Source: Pseudomonadota bacterium (GTDB taxonomy: Bacteria; Pseudomonadota; Gammaproteobacteria; Steroidobacterales; Steroidobacteraceae). Taken from it: a DNA stretch of 9,243 bases. Positions within the stretch are counted from its first letter, which is position 1. Every line of letters starts with the position of its first letter. The stretch lies in assembly GCA_021850555.1 (NCBI GenBank), contig JAJZLX010000177.1, positions 1-9,243 on the forward strand. Reading direction: 5' to 3'. Below, piece after piece: positions 1-6,628 of the stretch. Under the pieces are notes generated by a model. It was not told the DNA's origin. It saw only the letters and a list, made by a program, of their open reading frames with translations, and made no database searches. The position numbers were made by a program, and so were the translations under genes.

Positions 1-58
1 CGCGATTCTGATCTACCATGGCGGGCCGTTCGGCGACGGCAAGAGCGAGGATCGGGGT

Positions 59-79
59 TCAGCGTTTGCAGGCGTTCAT
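59..79 (-). other. 6-codon reading frame behind a strong RBS, possible broken gene
   Basis: An ATG at 79 follows a GAGGAGG ribosome binding site (85-91) with a 5-nt spacer, the same site and spacing as ORF-D just upstream. The frame reads MNACKR and stops at TGA 61-59. Past that stop the same frame stays open to the window edge (TPILALAVAERPAMVDQNR), so this may be the start of a gene broken by a stop or frameshift. The place fits a toxin partner of the UPF0175-like ORF-D, but the few residues visible are too short to identify. It could also be a real tiny leader peptide or chance. Confidence 0.25.
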
Positions 80-101
80 TGCGGCCTCCTCGGCCGAAGG
101 C

Positions 102-401
102 TCATTCCAGGGTCTCATCAAGCAGCGGCATCGCGCGCTCGAGGGCTTGTGCGTCCTCCGCGGTGAGGTGCGCATCGGGCCGGTCGATGCCATGCTCGGC
201 GATCGCATCGAGCAATTCGCCGTACCAGTCGATATCGAGCAGGTCCATGGCGTCACCGCGGCATATTTCTCCCCGCGAATACGCGATCAGTGCACGGCGA
301 GTCCGCCCCTCGCCCGGTAAGGTCTGCTGGCGAATTTCATTGACCACTTCGTGAGACGCAGCGAAGAACTCTTCAACTTCCGGTTCAATCTTTGTGATCA
401 T
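102..401 (-). CDS. ORF-D: UPF0175-like antitoxin / small DNA-binding protein
   Basis: Protein of 99 residues. The ATG at 401 is chosen over the upstream in-frame start at 443 because GAGGAGG lies 5 nt before it. Residues about 35-75 fit the UPF0175 pattern ALxxYxxGxIxxGxAxxLxx followed by LxxxAExGI: visible as ALIAYSRGEICRGDAMDLL and then LLDAIAEHGI. In that family this is a helix-turn-helix-like region, and members are usually antitoxins beside a DUF3368 PIN-domain toxin. The N-terminal 30 residues are acidic and match nothing I recognise; the C-terminus (LTAEDAQALERAMPLLDE) is acidic and helical. It starts 10 nt after the ORF-C stop, and its ribosome binding site overlaps that TGA, so the two are probably translated together. 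No intact toxin is visible downstream within the window. The family call comes from pattern memory only. Confidence 0.6.
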   Translation of the reverse strand: MITKIEPEVEEFFAASHEVVNEIRQQTLPGEGRTRRALIAYSRGEICRGDAMDLLDIDWYGELLDAIAEHGIDRPDAHLTAEDAQALERAMPLLDETLE

Positions 402-411
402 CACAGCCTCC

Positions 412-669
412 TCAGATAAAACCGATCCGCCGCCGGACCGCACCGCGCTGTGGTGGGGCGTGGAGAACGCGATCCGACTCGGCGGACTCCGGTACGCGTG
501 GTGAGGTCAGCGGCGGCGATTCCGTCACGCTGACACTCATGCGCCCGAGCAACAGGTGCTCGTAAGTCTCGTAATACCGCTGCATCGGGTGCAGGCACCG
601 CCGCCGTTCGCGCTCCTGCTCGAGATGTAGCGCCCGCCGGCAGAGCAGTCGGTCGAGTTCGGGCGTCAC
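412..669 (-). CDS. ORF-C: hypothetical arginine-rich protein
   Basis: Protein of 85 residues starting at GTG 669, read as MTPELDRLLCRRALHLEQ. The GTG has GGAGG (677-681) 7 nt upstream and overlaps the ORF-B stop as GTGA. An ATG at 759 in the same frame would be possible but would overlay all of the downstream half of ORF-B. Residues 1-50 look like amphipathic, charged helix (LEQERERRRCLHPMQRYYE, then TYEHLLLGRM). The last 35 residues are Pro/Ser/Arg-rich and probably unstructured. I recognise no family, and no membrane segment or signal peptide is seen. The arginine-rich helix would suit nucleic-acid or partner-protein binding, which is inference only. Confidence 0.42.
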   Translation of the reverse strand: MTPELDRLLCRRALHLEQERERRRCLHPMQRYYETYEHLLLGRMSVSVTESPPLTSPRVPESAESDRVLHAPPQRGAVRRRIGFI

Positions 670-833
670 ACGCGGGCCTCCCACAGGGAGACGGCGATGC
701 TTGAGCGCAGCCAGGCGCCCGAGGTGCGCCAGCGACGGGCAGCACGGGTGATGATCCACTCACGCAGAAGGGCGTAGCGGCGCAGCGAGACGCGATGGCG
801 GTGCGGAGCTCGTCCCTGCCGTTCGATGGTCAC
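666..833 (-). CDS. ORF-B: hypothetical small basic protein
   Basis: Protein of 55 residues from a GTG start at 833: MTIERQGRAPHRHRVSLRRY, then ALLREWIITRAARRWRTSGA and WLRSSIAVSLWEARV. It has no ATG start. The frame is supported by two 4-nt GTGA overlaps: its start overlaps the ORF-A stop (833-830) and its stop overlaps the ORF-C start (669-666). It has about a dozen arginines, four tryptophans and an amphipathic helix pattern in the second half. The only ribosome-binding-like sequence is a weak CAGG about 10 nt upstream, so translation would depend on coupling to ORF-A. No family is recognised. The frame stays open upstream to a TGA near 925, so a longer protein with an unusual start, or a chance open frame in GC-rich DNA, remains possible. 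Confidence 0.35.
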   Translation of the reverse strand: MTIERQGRAPHRHRVSLRRYALLREWIITRAARRWRTSGAWLRSSIAVSLWEARV

Positions 834-937
834 GACGGCGCAGCCTGTTCGGCGGTAGGCGCGGACCGTGGCGAGGGGAAGAGTAGAGAGAGCGCGCGCG
901 CCGCGGAAGTCGGCGCGATAGGATCAGCAGCAGCCAT
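830..937 (-). CDS. ORF-A: hypothetical 35-residue Ala/Pro/Ser-rich leader or small protein
   Basis: Reading frame of 35 codons starting MAAADPIAPTSAARALSLLF and ending AEQAAPS. The ATG at 937 is preceded by GAGGG (945-949) with a 7-nt spacer, the best initiation signal in this stretch, and the TGA overlaps the ORF-B start as GTGA. Composition is Ala/Pro/Ser-rich with no domain I recognise; it may act mainly as a translated leader for ORF-B. An alternative frame from ATG 951 (MRVRVWLLLILSRR) overlaps it and has a hydrophobic N-terminus but no ribosome binding site. The ORF-A ribosome binding site and spacer are a 12-bp copy of the tRNA-Met T-arm sequence. The call rests on the initiation signal and coupling, not on homology. 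Confidence 0.32.
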   Translation of the reverse strand: MAAADPIAPTSAARALSLLFPSPRSAPTAEQAAPS

Positions 938-949
938 ACTCGAACCCTC
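938..949 (-). repeat. 12-bp copy of the tRNA-Met T-arm; forms the ORF-A RBS
   Basis: GAGGGTTCGAGT on the minus strand is identical to the T-arm segment of the adjacent tRNA-Met (1129-1140), in the same orientation and 191 bp away. It ends directly at the ATG of ORF-A, so its GAGGG acts as the ribosome binding site. tRNA T-arms are common attachment cores for tyrosine integrases, so this may be a relic att half-site. A chance 12-mer match cannot be excluded. Confidence 0.45.
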
Positions 950-1016
950 ATTCGTTCGGGCGGTGGTCAGCCGCTCGCCGTGGTTGCACCCACGACGGGC
1001 GGTGCCTTGGCAGCAA

Positions 1017-1033
1017 CCGAGGCAATGCCTAGG
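1017..1033. promoter_or_regulatory. Near-palindromic operator candidate
   Basis: CCGAGGCAATGCCTAGG is a 17-bp near-palindrome: arms AGGCA and TGCCT around one base, extended by CC and GG after one mismatched pair. It lies about 80 bp upstream of ORF-A and 15 bp from the tandem GCGTTTAC repeat, where a repressor or activator site for the small gene series would be expected. No known operator consensus was recognised. Confidence 0.3.
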
Positions 1034-1047
1034 GAGGGAAGCCGCTT

Positions 1048-1066
1048 GCGTTTACTCCGCGTTTAC
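1048..1066. repeat. Tandem GCGTTTAC repeat with 11-bp period
   Basis: Two exact copies of GCGTTTAC (1048-1055 and 1059-1066) are separated by TCC, giving an 11-bp period, one helical turn. A degenerate third match, GCGTAAGTACCGG, lies at 1093-1105 and shares the flanking TACCGG. Same-face direct repeats of this kind are typical of operators or recombination directionality factor and initiator binding sites. The surrounding AT-richer stretch (about 1066-1112) is the likely promoter area for ORF-A to ORF-D, but I cannot pick confident -35 and -10 boxes. Confidence 0.45.
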
Positions 1067-1112
1067 CGGTTGTAGAACTAACACGAGACTATGCGTAAGT
1101 ACCGGATTTCAT

Positions 1113-1189
1113 TGGTGGAAAGGGAGGGACTCGAACCCTCGACCCCGGCATTATGAGTGCCGTGCTCTAACCGGCTGAGCTACCTTTCC
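1113..1189 (-). tRNA. tRNA-Met (CAT), elongator type
   Basis: 77 nt including an encoded CCA. The acceptor GGAAAGG (1189-1183) pairs with CCTTTCC (1123-1117), with discriminator A. The D-arm is GCTC/GAGC, the anticodon arm CGGCA/TGCCG encloses loop CTCATAA with anticodon CAT, the variable loop is GGGTC and the T-arm GAGGG/CCCTC encloses TTCGAGT. The full acceptor pairing and the likeness to E. coli elongator tRNA-Met favour elongator over initiator; a CAT-anticodon tRNA-Ile with lysidine is less likely. It closes the ychF-pth-rplY-prs cluster, as in Pseudomonas. The short ORF-A to ORF-D series lies directly 3' of it, the side where integrated elements insert. Confidence 0.95.
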
Positions 1190-1258
1190 ACATACCCTCG
1201 GTGCCGGCCCTGGCGCTCCGTAGCCGGGGGAGGCACCGGCCGACCAAAAGGGGCGCGC

Positions 1259-1288
1259 ATTGTCCTTGGGATGCCGCAGGGGTGTCAA
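1259..1288 (-). promoter_or_regulatory. Promoter of tRNA-Met
   Basis: A perfect -35 TTGACA (1283-1288) is followed after 18 bp by a -10 GACAAT (1259-1264, four of six matches). The sequence after the -10 is GCGCGCCCC, a GC-rich discriminator as expected for a stable-RNA promoter under stringent control. Transcription would start near 1252, giving a leader of about 60 nt that RNase P removes at 1189. The site lies in the 189-bp gap between ychF and the tRNA. Confidence 0.7.
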
Positions 1289-1378
1289 CCGCCTTGCACA
1301 TGACCGGCCCACATCGCAAATCTGCCACAGATCGCCAAAAGTCCCGCTGAATCGCGCACACCGAGCGTCGACGGCTGC

Positions 1379-2473
1379 TCAGACGTTGAACCGGAAGTGC
1401 ACCACATCCCCTTCCTGCATGATGTATTCCTTGCCTTCCAGGCGCAGCTTCCCGGCCTCGCGGGCTCCTGCCTCGCCCTTGCAGGTGACGAAATCCGAGT
1501 AGCCGATCACCTCGGCACGGATGAAGCCCCGCTCGAAGTCCGTATGGATCACCCCGGCCGCCTGGGGCGCGGTCGCCCCCACGGACACGGTCCAGGCTCG
1601 CACTTCCTTCTCGCCGGCCGTGAAATAGGTCTGCAGGCCGAGCAACCGGTAGCCGGCGCGGATCACCCGGTCCAGGCCCGGCTCCTCGAGCCCGAGCTCG
1701 GCCAGAAATCCGGCCCGGTCGGCCGCATCAAGCTGCACGATCTCCGCCTCGATGGCTGCGCATATCGGTACGACCACGGCCCCCTCCACTGCGGCCCTCT
1801 TCTCGACCGCCGCGAGCAGCGGGTTGTCCTTGAATCCGCTCTCCGCCACATTGGCCACGTACATGACCGGTTTGGCGGTGAGAAGCTGCAGCTCCCGGAT
1901 GTCCCGCCTCTCCTCGACGGTGAGCTGCATGGCGCGCACCGGCTTCACCTGATCCAGGTGCGCCTTCACGCGCTCGAACAAAGCCTTCTTCCGCAACGCA
2001 TCCTTGTCGCCGCCCTTCGATGCCTTGGCGGCCCGCTCCACACCCTTCTCCACCGTGGAAAGGTCCGCCAGCGCCAGCTCGGTATCGATCACCTCGATGT
2101 CCGCCAGCGGGTCGATCTTGCCCGCCACGTGGACGATGTCCCCGCTCTCGAAACACCGCACCACGTGGGCGATCGCGTCCACCTCTCGGATGTGGGACAG
2201 GAATTGATTGCCCAGCCCTTCGCCCTTGGAAGCGCCGGCCACCAGGCCCGCGATGTCCACGAACTCCACCGTGGCGGGCACGATCTTCTGCGGATGCACG
2301 ATCCCGGCCAGCACCTCGAGCCGCGGGTCGGGCACGGGCACGATGCCGACATTGGGATCGATGGTGCAGAAGGGGTAGTTGGCCGCCGCCGCGTTCTGGG
2401 CCTGGGTGAGCGCGTTGAACAGCGTCGACTTGCCGACGTTCGGCAATCCCACGATGCCGCAGCGGATGGACAT
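1379..2473 (-). CDS. ychF: Redox-responsive ribosome-binding ATPase YchF
   Basis: YchF (EngD) is a cytoplasmic P-loop protein of the Obg family that prefers ATP, binds ribosomes and affects the oxidative-stress response. It has 364 residues, close to the 363 of E. coli. The P-loop GLPNVGKST is at residues 9-17, G3 DIAGL at 73-77 and the N-x-x-E motif NVAE at 208-211; that Glu replaces the Asp of true GTPases and accounts for ATP preference. Cys36, in the position of the E. coli redox-sensing cysteine, is present (FCTIDPN). The C-terminal TGS domain ends in [20 protein letters not shown] lies 8 nt before the ATG. It follows pth by 25 nt on the same strand, so co-transcription is likely. No strong intrinsic terminator is seen after its stop. 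Confidence 0.97.
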   Translation of the reverse strand: MSIRCGIVGLPNVGKSTLFNALTQAQNAAAANYPFCTIDPNVGIVPVPDPRLEVLAGIVHPQKIVPATVEFVDIAGLVAGASKGEGLGNQFLSHIREVDAIAHVVRCFESGDIVHVAGKIDPLADIEVIDTELALADLSTVEKGVERAAKASKGGDKDALRKKALFERVKAHLDQVKPVRAMQLTVEERRDIRELQLLTAKPVMYVANVAESGFKDNPLLAAVEKRAAVEGAVVVPICAAIEAEIVQLDAADRAGFLAELGLEEPGLDRVIRAGYRLLGLQTYFTAGEKEVRAWTVSVGATAPQAAGVIHTDFERGFIRAEVIGYSDFVTCKGEAGAREAGKLRLEGKEYIMQEGDVVHFRFNV

Positions 2474-2498
2474 GAAACGGACTCCTGCGCCTTCGGCC

Positions 2499-3107
2499 TC
2501 AGGCCGGGCGCGCTGGGGGTTCTGTGTTACCGCGCCTGTGCAGGCGGTTCATCGCCTTCTCGGCGCCCTCGAGCAACATCATGGGAATGACGTCGGCGGC
2601 CGCGCTCACCGCCTCCTGGATCAGCCCGGCCTGCGCCTGCGGGGGCCGGCCGAGCACATAATCCAACACGGCGGAGCGATCGCCCGGATGTCCGATGCCG
2701 ATACGCAGCCGCCAGAACTTCTCACCGAGCCGCGCCATCACGTCGCGCAGACCGTTGTGGCCACCGGCTCCGCCACCTTGCTTCAACCGCACCACCCCGG
2801 GCGGAAAGTCGAGCTCGTCATGGGCCACCAGAATGGCCTCGGGCGCGATCTTGTGGAAACCCGCCAGACTCTGTACCGAGCCGCCGCTCAGGTTCATGTA
2901 GGTCATGGGCTTGAGCAGCCACAGCTCCTGCTCGGCGATGCGCGCCCGGGCCACTTCGCCCTGGTGGCGAGGCTCCCGTTTGAATCCGGCACCGGCCCGC
3001 CGCGCCAGCTCTTCCACGAAATCGAAACCCGCATTGTGGCGGGTGCGGGCGTAGGTGGGGCCGGGATTTCCCAACCCCACCACCAGCCTGAGCGGCGTAC
3101 CCGGCAT
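2499..3107 (-). CDS. pth: Peptidyl-tRNA hydrolase
   Basis: Pth cleaves the ester bond of peptidyl-tRNAs released from stalled ribosomes and so recycles tRNA. It has 202 residues (family about 190-200). The catalytic and substrate-binding set is complete and shifted by +4 from E. coli: Asn14 in GLGNPG, His24 in TRHNAGF, Asn72 in TYMNLSG, Asp97 in HDELD and Asn118 in GGHNGLRD. The ATG is only 6 nt after the rplY stop and has no clear ribosome binding site apart from a purine-rich AAGAAG at the end of rplY, so coupling to rplY translation is likely. It is followed 25 nt later by ychF. The pairing rplY-pth-ychF is a standard gammaproteobacterial order. Confidence 0.97.
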   Translation of the reverse strand: MPGTPLRLVVGLGNPGPTYARTRHNAGFDFVEELARRAGAGFKREPRHQGEVARARIAEQELWLLKPMTYMNLSGGSVQSLAGFHKIAPEAILVAHDELDFPPGVVRLKQGGGAGGHNGLRDVMARLGEKFWRLRIGIGHPGDRSAVLDYVLGRPPQAQAGLIQEAVSAAADVIPMMLLEGAEKAMNRLHRRGNTEPPARPA

Positions 3108-3113
3108 GGGCGG

Positions 3114-3842
3114 CTACTTCTTGCCGCCCTCCTTCTTGGCGGGCGCCGCCTTCTCCTCGCCCTTCTTGGCTTCCCCGGCAGGTGCTCCGGTCGCAGCCGC
3201 AGCCGCACCGGCCGCGCCCTCCGCCGGCGCTGCGGCGGCCGCTTCGGCGGCCACCGGCTCGGGCTCGGCGGCGCGCGGGCTATGGATCGAGACCACCGGC
3301 GGGTTGCGGTGAGCCAGGTGCGGGATGGTGACACCTGCGGGCAGCGGAACATCCGCCAGGAACTTCGTCTCGTTGAGATTCATGCCCGACAGATCGAGCT
3401 CCAGGAATTCCGGCAGGTCCTTCGGCAGGCAGCTCACCTCAACATCCGCGATCATGTGCGAAACGATACCGCCCTGAATCTTCACGCCGGGGCTCGCGGC
3501 CTCTCCCTTGAAGTGGATGGGCAGGTGCAGGCGGATCGGCTCGCTCTCGGTGACGCGCTGCAGATCCAGGTGCACGATCTGGTGGCGGGCCGGATGCATC
3601 TGCACATCCTTGACGATGGCCGGCTGCGCCTTGCCATCGACCGAGATCTGCACGATCGAGGAATAGAATCGCTCGTCTTCTATCACGGCGAGCAGCTTGT
3701 GATGCTCGAGCGAGAGCGTCTCGGCTTGCATGTGGCCGCCGTAGAGGATGGCCGGAACCTTGCCGGCGTTGCGCAGGCGGCGGCTCGCACCAGTGCCTTG
3801 CGCCCCGCGCGATTCCGCGTCGAAGCTGAATGAGATACGCAT
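3114..3842 (-). CDS. rplY: 50S ribosomal protein L25 (general stress protein Ctc type)
   Basis: L25 binds 5S rRNA in the central protuberance of the large subunit. This is the long two-domain form: an N-terminal 5S-binding beta-barrel (about 1-95, with RRLRNAGKVPAILYGG near residues 20-36) and a C-terminal TL5/CTC-type domain (about 96-185). A low-complexity tail of about 55 residues follows, rich in Ala, Pro and Glu and ending in Lys/Gly (KKGEEKAAPAKKEGGKK). The ATG at 3842 is preferred over the TTG at 3854, because GGAG sits 6 nt upstream of it and family members start MRISF-like. Length is 242 residues, above the usual 200-220 because of the tail. It lies between prs and pth on the same strand, 89 bp after prs. 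Confidence 0.95.
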   Translation of the reverse strand: MRISFSFDAESRGAQGTGASRRLRNAGKVPAILYGGHMQAETLSLEHHKLLAVIEDERFYSSIVQISVDGKAQPAIVKDVQMHPARHQIVHLDLQRVTESEPIRLHLPIHFKGEAASPGVKIQGGIVSHMIADVEVSCLPKDLPEFLELDLSGMNLNETKFLADVPLPAGVTIPHLAHRNPPVVSIHSPRAAEPEPVAAEAAAAAPAEGAAGAAAAATGAPAGEAKKGEEKAAPAKKEGGKK

Positions 3843-3931
3843 GATTTTCTCCAAGTAACGTCAACGACCCGCCCGGACCCGCGACCAGATCCCGGCGCAC
3901 AAAAAACTCTCAACGCCCGCGCGAGATATGC

Positions 3932-4888
3932 TCAGTCCACATACAGCGAACTGACCGACTCCTCGTCGCGGATGCGGCGGACGGTCTCGGCGAGCAGCGC
4001 CGCCACCGACAGCTGGCGGATCCGGCCGCAGCCGCGAGCGGCCTCCGACAGCGGGATGGTATCGGTCACCACCAGCTCATCGAGCGCCGAGCGCGATATC
4101 TTCTGCACGGCGTCGCCCGAGAGCACCGGGTGGGTGATGTAGGCGACCACCCTCTCGGCGCCCTCGTCCTTGAGCGCTTGCGCGGCCTGGCACAGCGTCC
4201 CGGCCGTATCCACCATGTCGTCGACCAGCACGCAGATCTTGCCGCCGACCTCGCCGATGATGTTCATCACCTTCGACTCGTTCGGGCGCGGACGGCGCTT
4301 GTCGATGATGGCGAGCTCCGCATCATCGAGGCGCTTGGCGAATGCTCGCGCGCGCACTACGCCGCCGACATCGGGCGACACGATGACCACGTTGCGGTAC
4401 GCCTGCTTCCACGCGTCCCCGAGCAGGACCGGGGAGGCGTACACGTTGTCCACGGGGATGTCGAAGAACCCCTGGATCTGATCGGCATGCAAGTCGATGG
4501 TCAGCAGCCGATTGACGCCCGCGATCGACAGCATGTTGGCGACCAGTCGCGCGCTGATCGCCGAGCGCGTCGCCCGTGGCCGGCGATCCTGTCTTGAATA
4601 GCCGAAATACGGTACCACCGCCGTGATGCGCGCGGCCGAGGCGCGCCGGCACGCGTCCACCATGACCAGCAGCTCCATGAGCGTATCGTTTGTCGGCGGG
4701 CAAGTGGGCTGAACGATGAACACGTCGCGTCCGCGCACGTTCTCCATCAGCTCGACGTTGATCTCCCCGTCGCTGAAACGGCCGACATATGCCCGCCCGA
4801 GCGGCGTCTGAAGATGGCGCGCGATAGCGCTCGCCAGCGTCGGATTGGCATTCCCGGCAAACACCGCCAGTGTGTCGCTCGTGCTCAT
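3932..4888 (-). CDS. prs: Ribose-phosphate pyrophosphokinase (PRPP synthase)
   Basis: Prs transfers pyrophosphate from ATP to ribose 5-phosphate, making PRPP for purine, pyrimidine, histidine, tryptophan and NAD synthesis. It has 318 residues (E. coli 315). Visible features: the ATP/regulatory segment SRQDRR (98-103), the metal/substrate loop [19 protein letters not shown] (132-150) with His134, the flexible-loop lysine in DKRRPR (Lys197), and the PRPP-binding motif DDMVDTAGT (223-231). AAGG lies about 4 nt before the ATG. tRNA-Gln lies 53 nt upstream and rplY follows. The segment after SRQDRR ([17 protein letters not shown]) is slightly unlike the common version but within family range. Confidence 0.96.
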   Translation of the reverse strand: MSTSDTLAVFAGNANPTLASAIARHLQTPLGRAYVGRFSDGEINVELMENVRGRDVFIVQPTCPPTNDTLMELLVMVDACRRASAARITAVVPYFGYSRQDRRPRATRSAISARLVANMLSIAGVNRLLTIDLHADQIQGFFDIPVDNVYASPVLLGDAWKQAYRNVVIVSPDVGGVVRARAFAKRLDDAELAIIDKRRPRPNESKVMNIIGEVGGKICVLVDDMVDTAGTLCQAAQALKDEGAERVVAYITHPVLSGDAVQKISRSALDELVVTDTIPLSEAARGCGRIRQLSVAALLAETVRRIRDEESVSSLYVD

Positions 4889-4941
4889 GGTGCCTTACGT
4901 CAACCGCTCCCGGCCGCAGCATGCCGCCGCCGGCCTCGAAC

Positions 4942-5016
4942 TGGCTGGGGTGGGAGGACTCGAACCTCCGAATGGCGGGATCAAAACCCGCTGCCTTACC
5001 ACTTGGCGACACCCCA
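4942..5016 (-). tRNA. tRNA-Gln (TTG)
   Basis: 75 nt with encoded CCA. Acceptor TGGGGTG pairs with CACCCCA with discriminator G, the same start and end as E. coli tRNA-Gln. The anticodon arm GCGGG/CCCGC encloses loop TTTTGAT, anticodon TTG; the T-arm GGAGG/CCTCC encloses TTCGAGT. It sits between ispE and prs, its usual place in this cluster. The 49 bp before it (5017-5065) are markedly AT-rich and may hold its own promoter, but the boxes are weak (for example TTGGCT at 5059-5064), so read-through from lolB-ispE is equally possible. Confidence 0.96.
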
Positions 5017-5065
5017 GCATTGAAACCAACCAGATTTAAGATAAAGACGAAGAACTAGAGCCAAA

Positions 5066-5953
5066 TCATCGCGCTGACTTCTGAAGGAGGGCATGCACGG
5101 GAGATACGTTCAGTCCGCGCGCCACGAAGCTCCGCCACCGGTCCGGGACACGCGCCACGATTCGCTCCGCCTCGGCGGCGCTCGCCAGCGGTGCAAAGAT
5201 ACAGGAGCCGGTTCCCGTAAGCCGCGCCGTAGCGTGCCGCGAATCCCTCGGCAGCTGCCCGCTCAGCCAATCGAGCGCCTCGGCCACCTCGGGCCAGCGC
5301 GCCCGCACGACCGGCTCGCAATCGTTGCGTCCGCCGGTCTCGAAAAAGGCGCGTATTGTGATGATGGGCGAATTTCGTGTCAATTCAGGGCTCTGGAACA
5401 CGTCACGAGTGGGGACGCTCACCCCGGGGCGAATGAGCACGTACCAGCGCTCGGGCAGCTCAACCGGCGTCAGCCGCTCGCCCACGCCCTCGGCCCAGGC
5501 CGAAAAACCCCTAACGAATACAGGCACATCCGCGCCCAATGGAAGCCCCAGCCGGGCGAGCTCGTCCACGGTCAGCCGGCAATCCCAGAGATGATTCAGG
5601 GCAAGCAGCGTCGTCGCCGCGTCCGTGCTGCCTCCACCGAGCCCTCCTCCAATGGGGATGCGCTTGATCACCCGGATGGCGACCCCCAGGCGGGTGCCGG
5701 TCGCCGCTTGCAGCGCTCGCGCCGCCCGCAGCGTCAGGTCCGTTTCGGGCTCGACCTCCCGCGGCCCTTCCCGCCGCTCGATCGCCCCGTCCTCACGCAC
5801 CTCTATGCCTAGAGTGTCGCAGAGGTCGATGAGTTGAAACAGGGTCTGCAGCTCGTGATAGCCGTCGGGCCGCCGGCCGGTTACGTGCAGAAAGAGATTC
5901 AGCTTGGCCGGTGCCGGCCACAGGGTTTCCCGCGGGTTTCCTGGAGCGCTCAT
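5066..5953 (-). CDS. ispE: 4-diphosphocytidyl-2-C-methyl-D-erythritol kinase
   Basis: IspE phosphorylates the 2-hydroxyl of CDP-methylerythritol with ATP in the MEP pathway for isoprenoid precursors. It belongs to the GHMP kinase superfamily. The length is 295 residues (E. coli 283). The N-terminal motif PAPAKLNLFLHVTGRRPDGYH carries catalytic Lys17, the ATP loop PIGGGLGGGSTDAATTLLAL spans 100-119, and LGADVPVFVRG has catalytic Asp142. The third GHMP motif, RLTGTGSCIFA, lies near residue 250. Similarity to the E. coli protein is high throughout. The ATG at 5953 has only a weak purine run (CACGAG) before it. It follows lolB by 64 nt and precedes tRNA-Gln. Confidence 0.96.
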   Translation of the reverse strand: MSAPGNPRETLWPAPAKLNLFLHVTGRRPDGYHELQTLFQLIDLCDTLGIEVREDGAIERREGPREVEPETDLTLRAARALQAATGTRLGVAIRVIKRIPIGGGLGGGSTDAATTLLALNHLWDCRLTVDELARLGLPLGADVPVFVRGFSAWAEGVGERLTPVELPERWYVLIRPGVSVPTRDVFQSPELTRNSPIITIRAFFETGGRNDCEPVVRARWPEVAEALDWLSGQLPRDSRHATARLTGTGSCIFAPLASAAEAERIVARVPDRWRSFVARGLNVSPVHALLQKSAR

Positions 5954-6017
5954 ACTCGTGAAGGGGCTCAGAAGTCTCTTCGCATCCCGCGCCGACGGAT
6001 CTCAGAGCCTTCCCCCG

Positions 6018-6620
6018 TCATTGCAGGTGCCACGCGTCCACCACCATCCGCAACCTCACCCCTGCGCGCTTCACGGTGAGCAGCCTCGGCAGCCAGTCGG
6101 CGCCGACCGGCATATACGAGCGGTACTCGATCGACCAGCCATTCTGGCGCAACGTCGCGGGGCGCTGCTCGGCATCCAGGGCCACCGACGCCGGTGAGCC
6201 GGGGTCAGGCACCCCGAGAACCCAATAGCGCAGGCTCTGAAGCGGCGGCTCGAACCCCAGCTGGCGCACCAAGACCTCGCGCGCCGCGGCATTGCCCAGA
6301 TGTCGTCCATGAGGGGTGATGACGCTGAGGCTCGCCCCATCCGCAGTCACTTGCGCGGCATCCGCGCCGAGCGGTCCACTCAGAACCATCCGCGTCCGCG
6401 TTCCGTTCTGCGCCCAGCGCAGATTTGCATTGAATCCTCGCTGCTCGACCGCCACCGCCACCCGGCCGGTCAAACGGAACGCGCCGAGCGATTGCAGCTC
6501 GGGCCGTCGCACGCTCCAGGCCATCGCCGGTGCCGGCGGCACCCGCACGGTCTGGCAAGCCGTGAGTGCCAGAGCTGCCAGACCCAGCAGCGCCGCAGGA
6601 AGAGGGATTCGCCGTGACAT
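6018..6620 (-). CDS. lolB: Outer membrane lipoprotein receptor LolB
   Basis: LolB takes lipoproteins from periplasmic LolA and inserts them in the outer membrane. It is itself a lipoprotein: residues 1-21 are a type II signal peptide with lipobox LTAC and Cys22 as the lipidation site. Gln at +2 gives no Asp inner-membrane retention signal. The mature part matches the LolB fold, including SGPLGADAAQV (the protruding-loop region of E. coli), SLRYWVLGVPDP and the C-terminal VRLRMVVDAWHLQ. Length is 200 residues (E. coli 207). It heads the minus-strand cluster and is divergent from prfA. No ribosome binding site precedes the ATG; a possible -10 (TATAGT, 6629-6634) lies only 8 nt before it. Confidence 0.93.
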   Translation of the reverse strand: MSRRIPLPAALLGLAALALTACQTVRVPPAPAMAWSVRRPELQSLGAFRLTGRVAVAVEQRGFNANLRWAQNGTRTRMVLSGPLGADAAQVTADGASLSVITPHGRHLGNAAAREVLVRQLGFEPPLQSLRYWVLGVPDPGSPASVALDAEQRPATLRQNGWSIEYRSYMPVGADWLPRLLTVKRAGVRLRMVVDAWHLQ

Positions 6621-6628
6621 GGCCGCGC

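Noticed and set aside
1..101. Plus-strand open frame reading AILIYHGGPFGDGKSEDRG at the left edge
   Set aside because: Too short to identify, with a competing minus-strand frame and no stop at a sensible gene boundary; left unassigned.
760..951. Minus-strand frame starting MRVRVWLLLILSRR
   Set aside because: It has no ribosome binding site, overlaps ORF-A and ORF-B, and stops without coupling to ORF-C.
795..1178. Plus-strand open frame ending GRDSNPRPRHYEC
   Set aside because: That ending is the typical false translation of the antisense strand of a tRNA gene; it also overlaps the better supported ORF-A and the repeats.
1190..1250. CGGTGCC/GGCACCG inverted repeat before tRNA-Met
   Set aside because: It lies in the tRNA leader with a long loop and no T-run, so there is no clear case for a terminator or riboswitch.
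1397..2590. Plus-strand open frame of 397 codons
   Set aside because: It is antisense to ychF, whose motifs are complete; long antisense frames are common in GC-rich DNA and this one resembles no family.
2379..3833. Plus-strand open frame of 484 codons
   Set aside because: It runs antisense through pth and rplY, both clearly real, and is low in recognisable protein features.
3895..3931. Terminator-like T6 run after prs
   Set aside because: The preceding stem (TCTC/GAGA) is only 4-5 bp with a large loop, and rplY is normally co-transcribed with prs; not strong enough to call.
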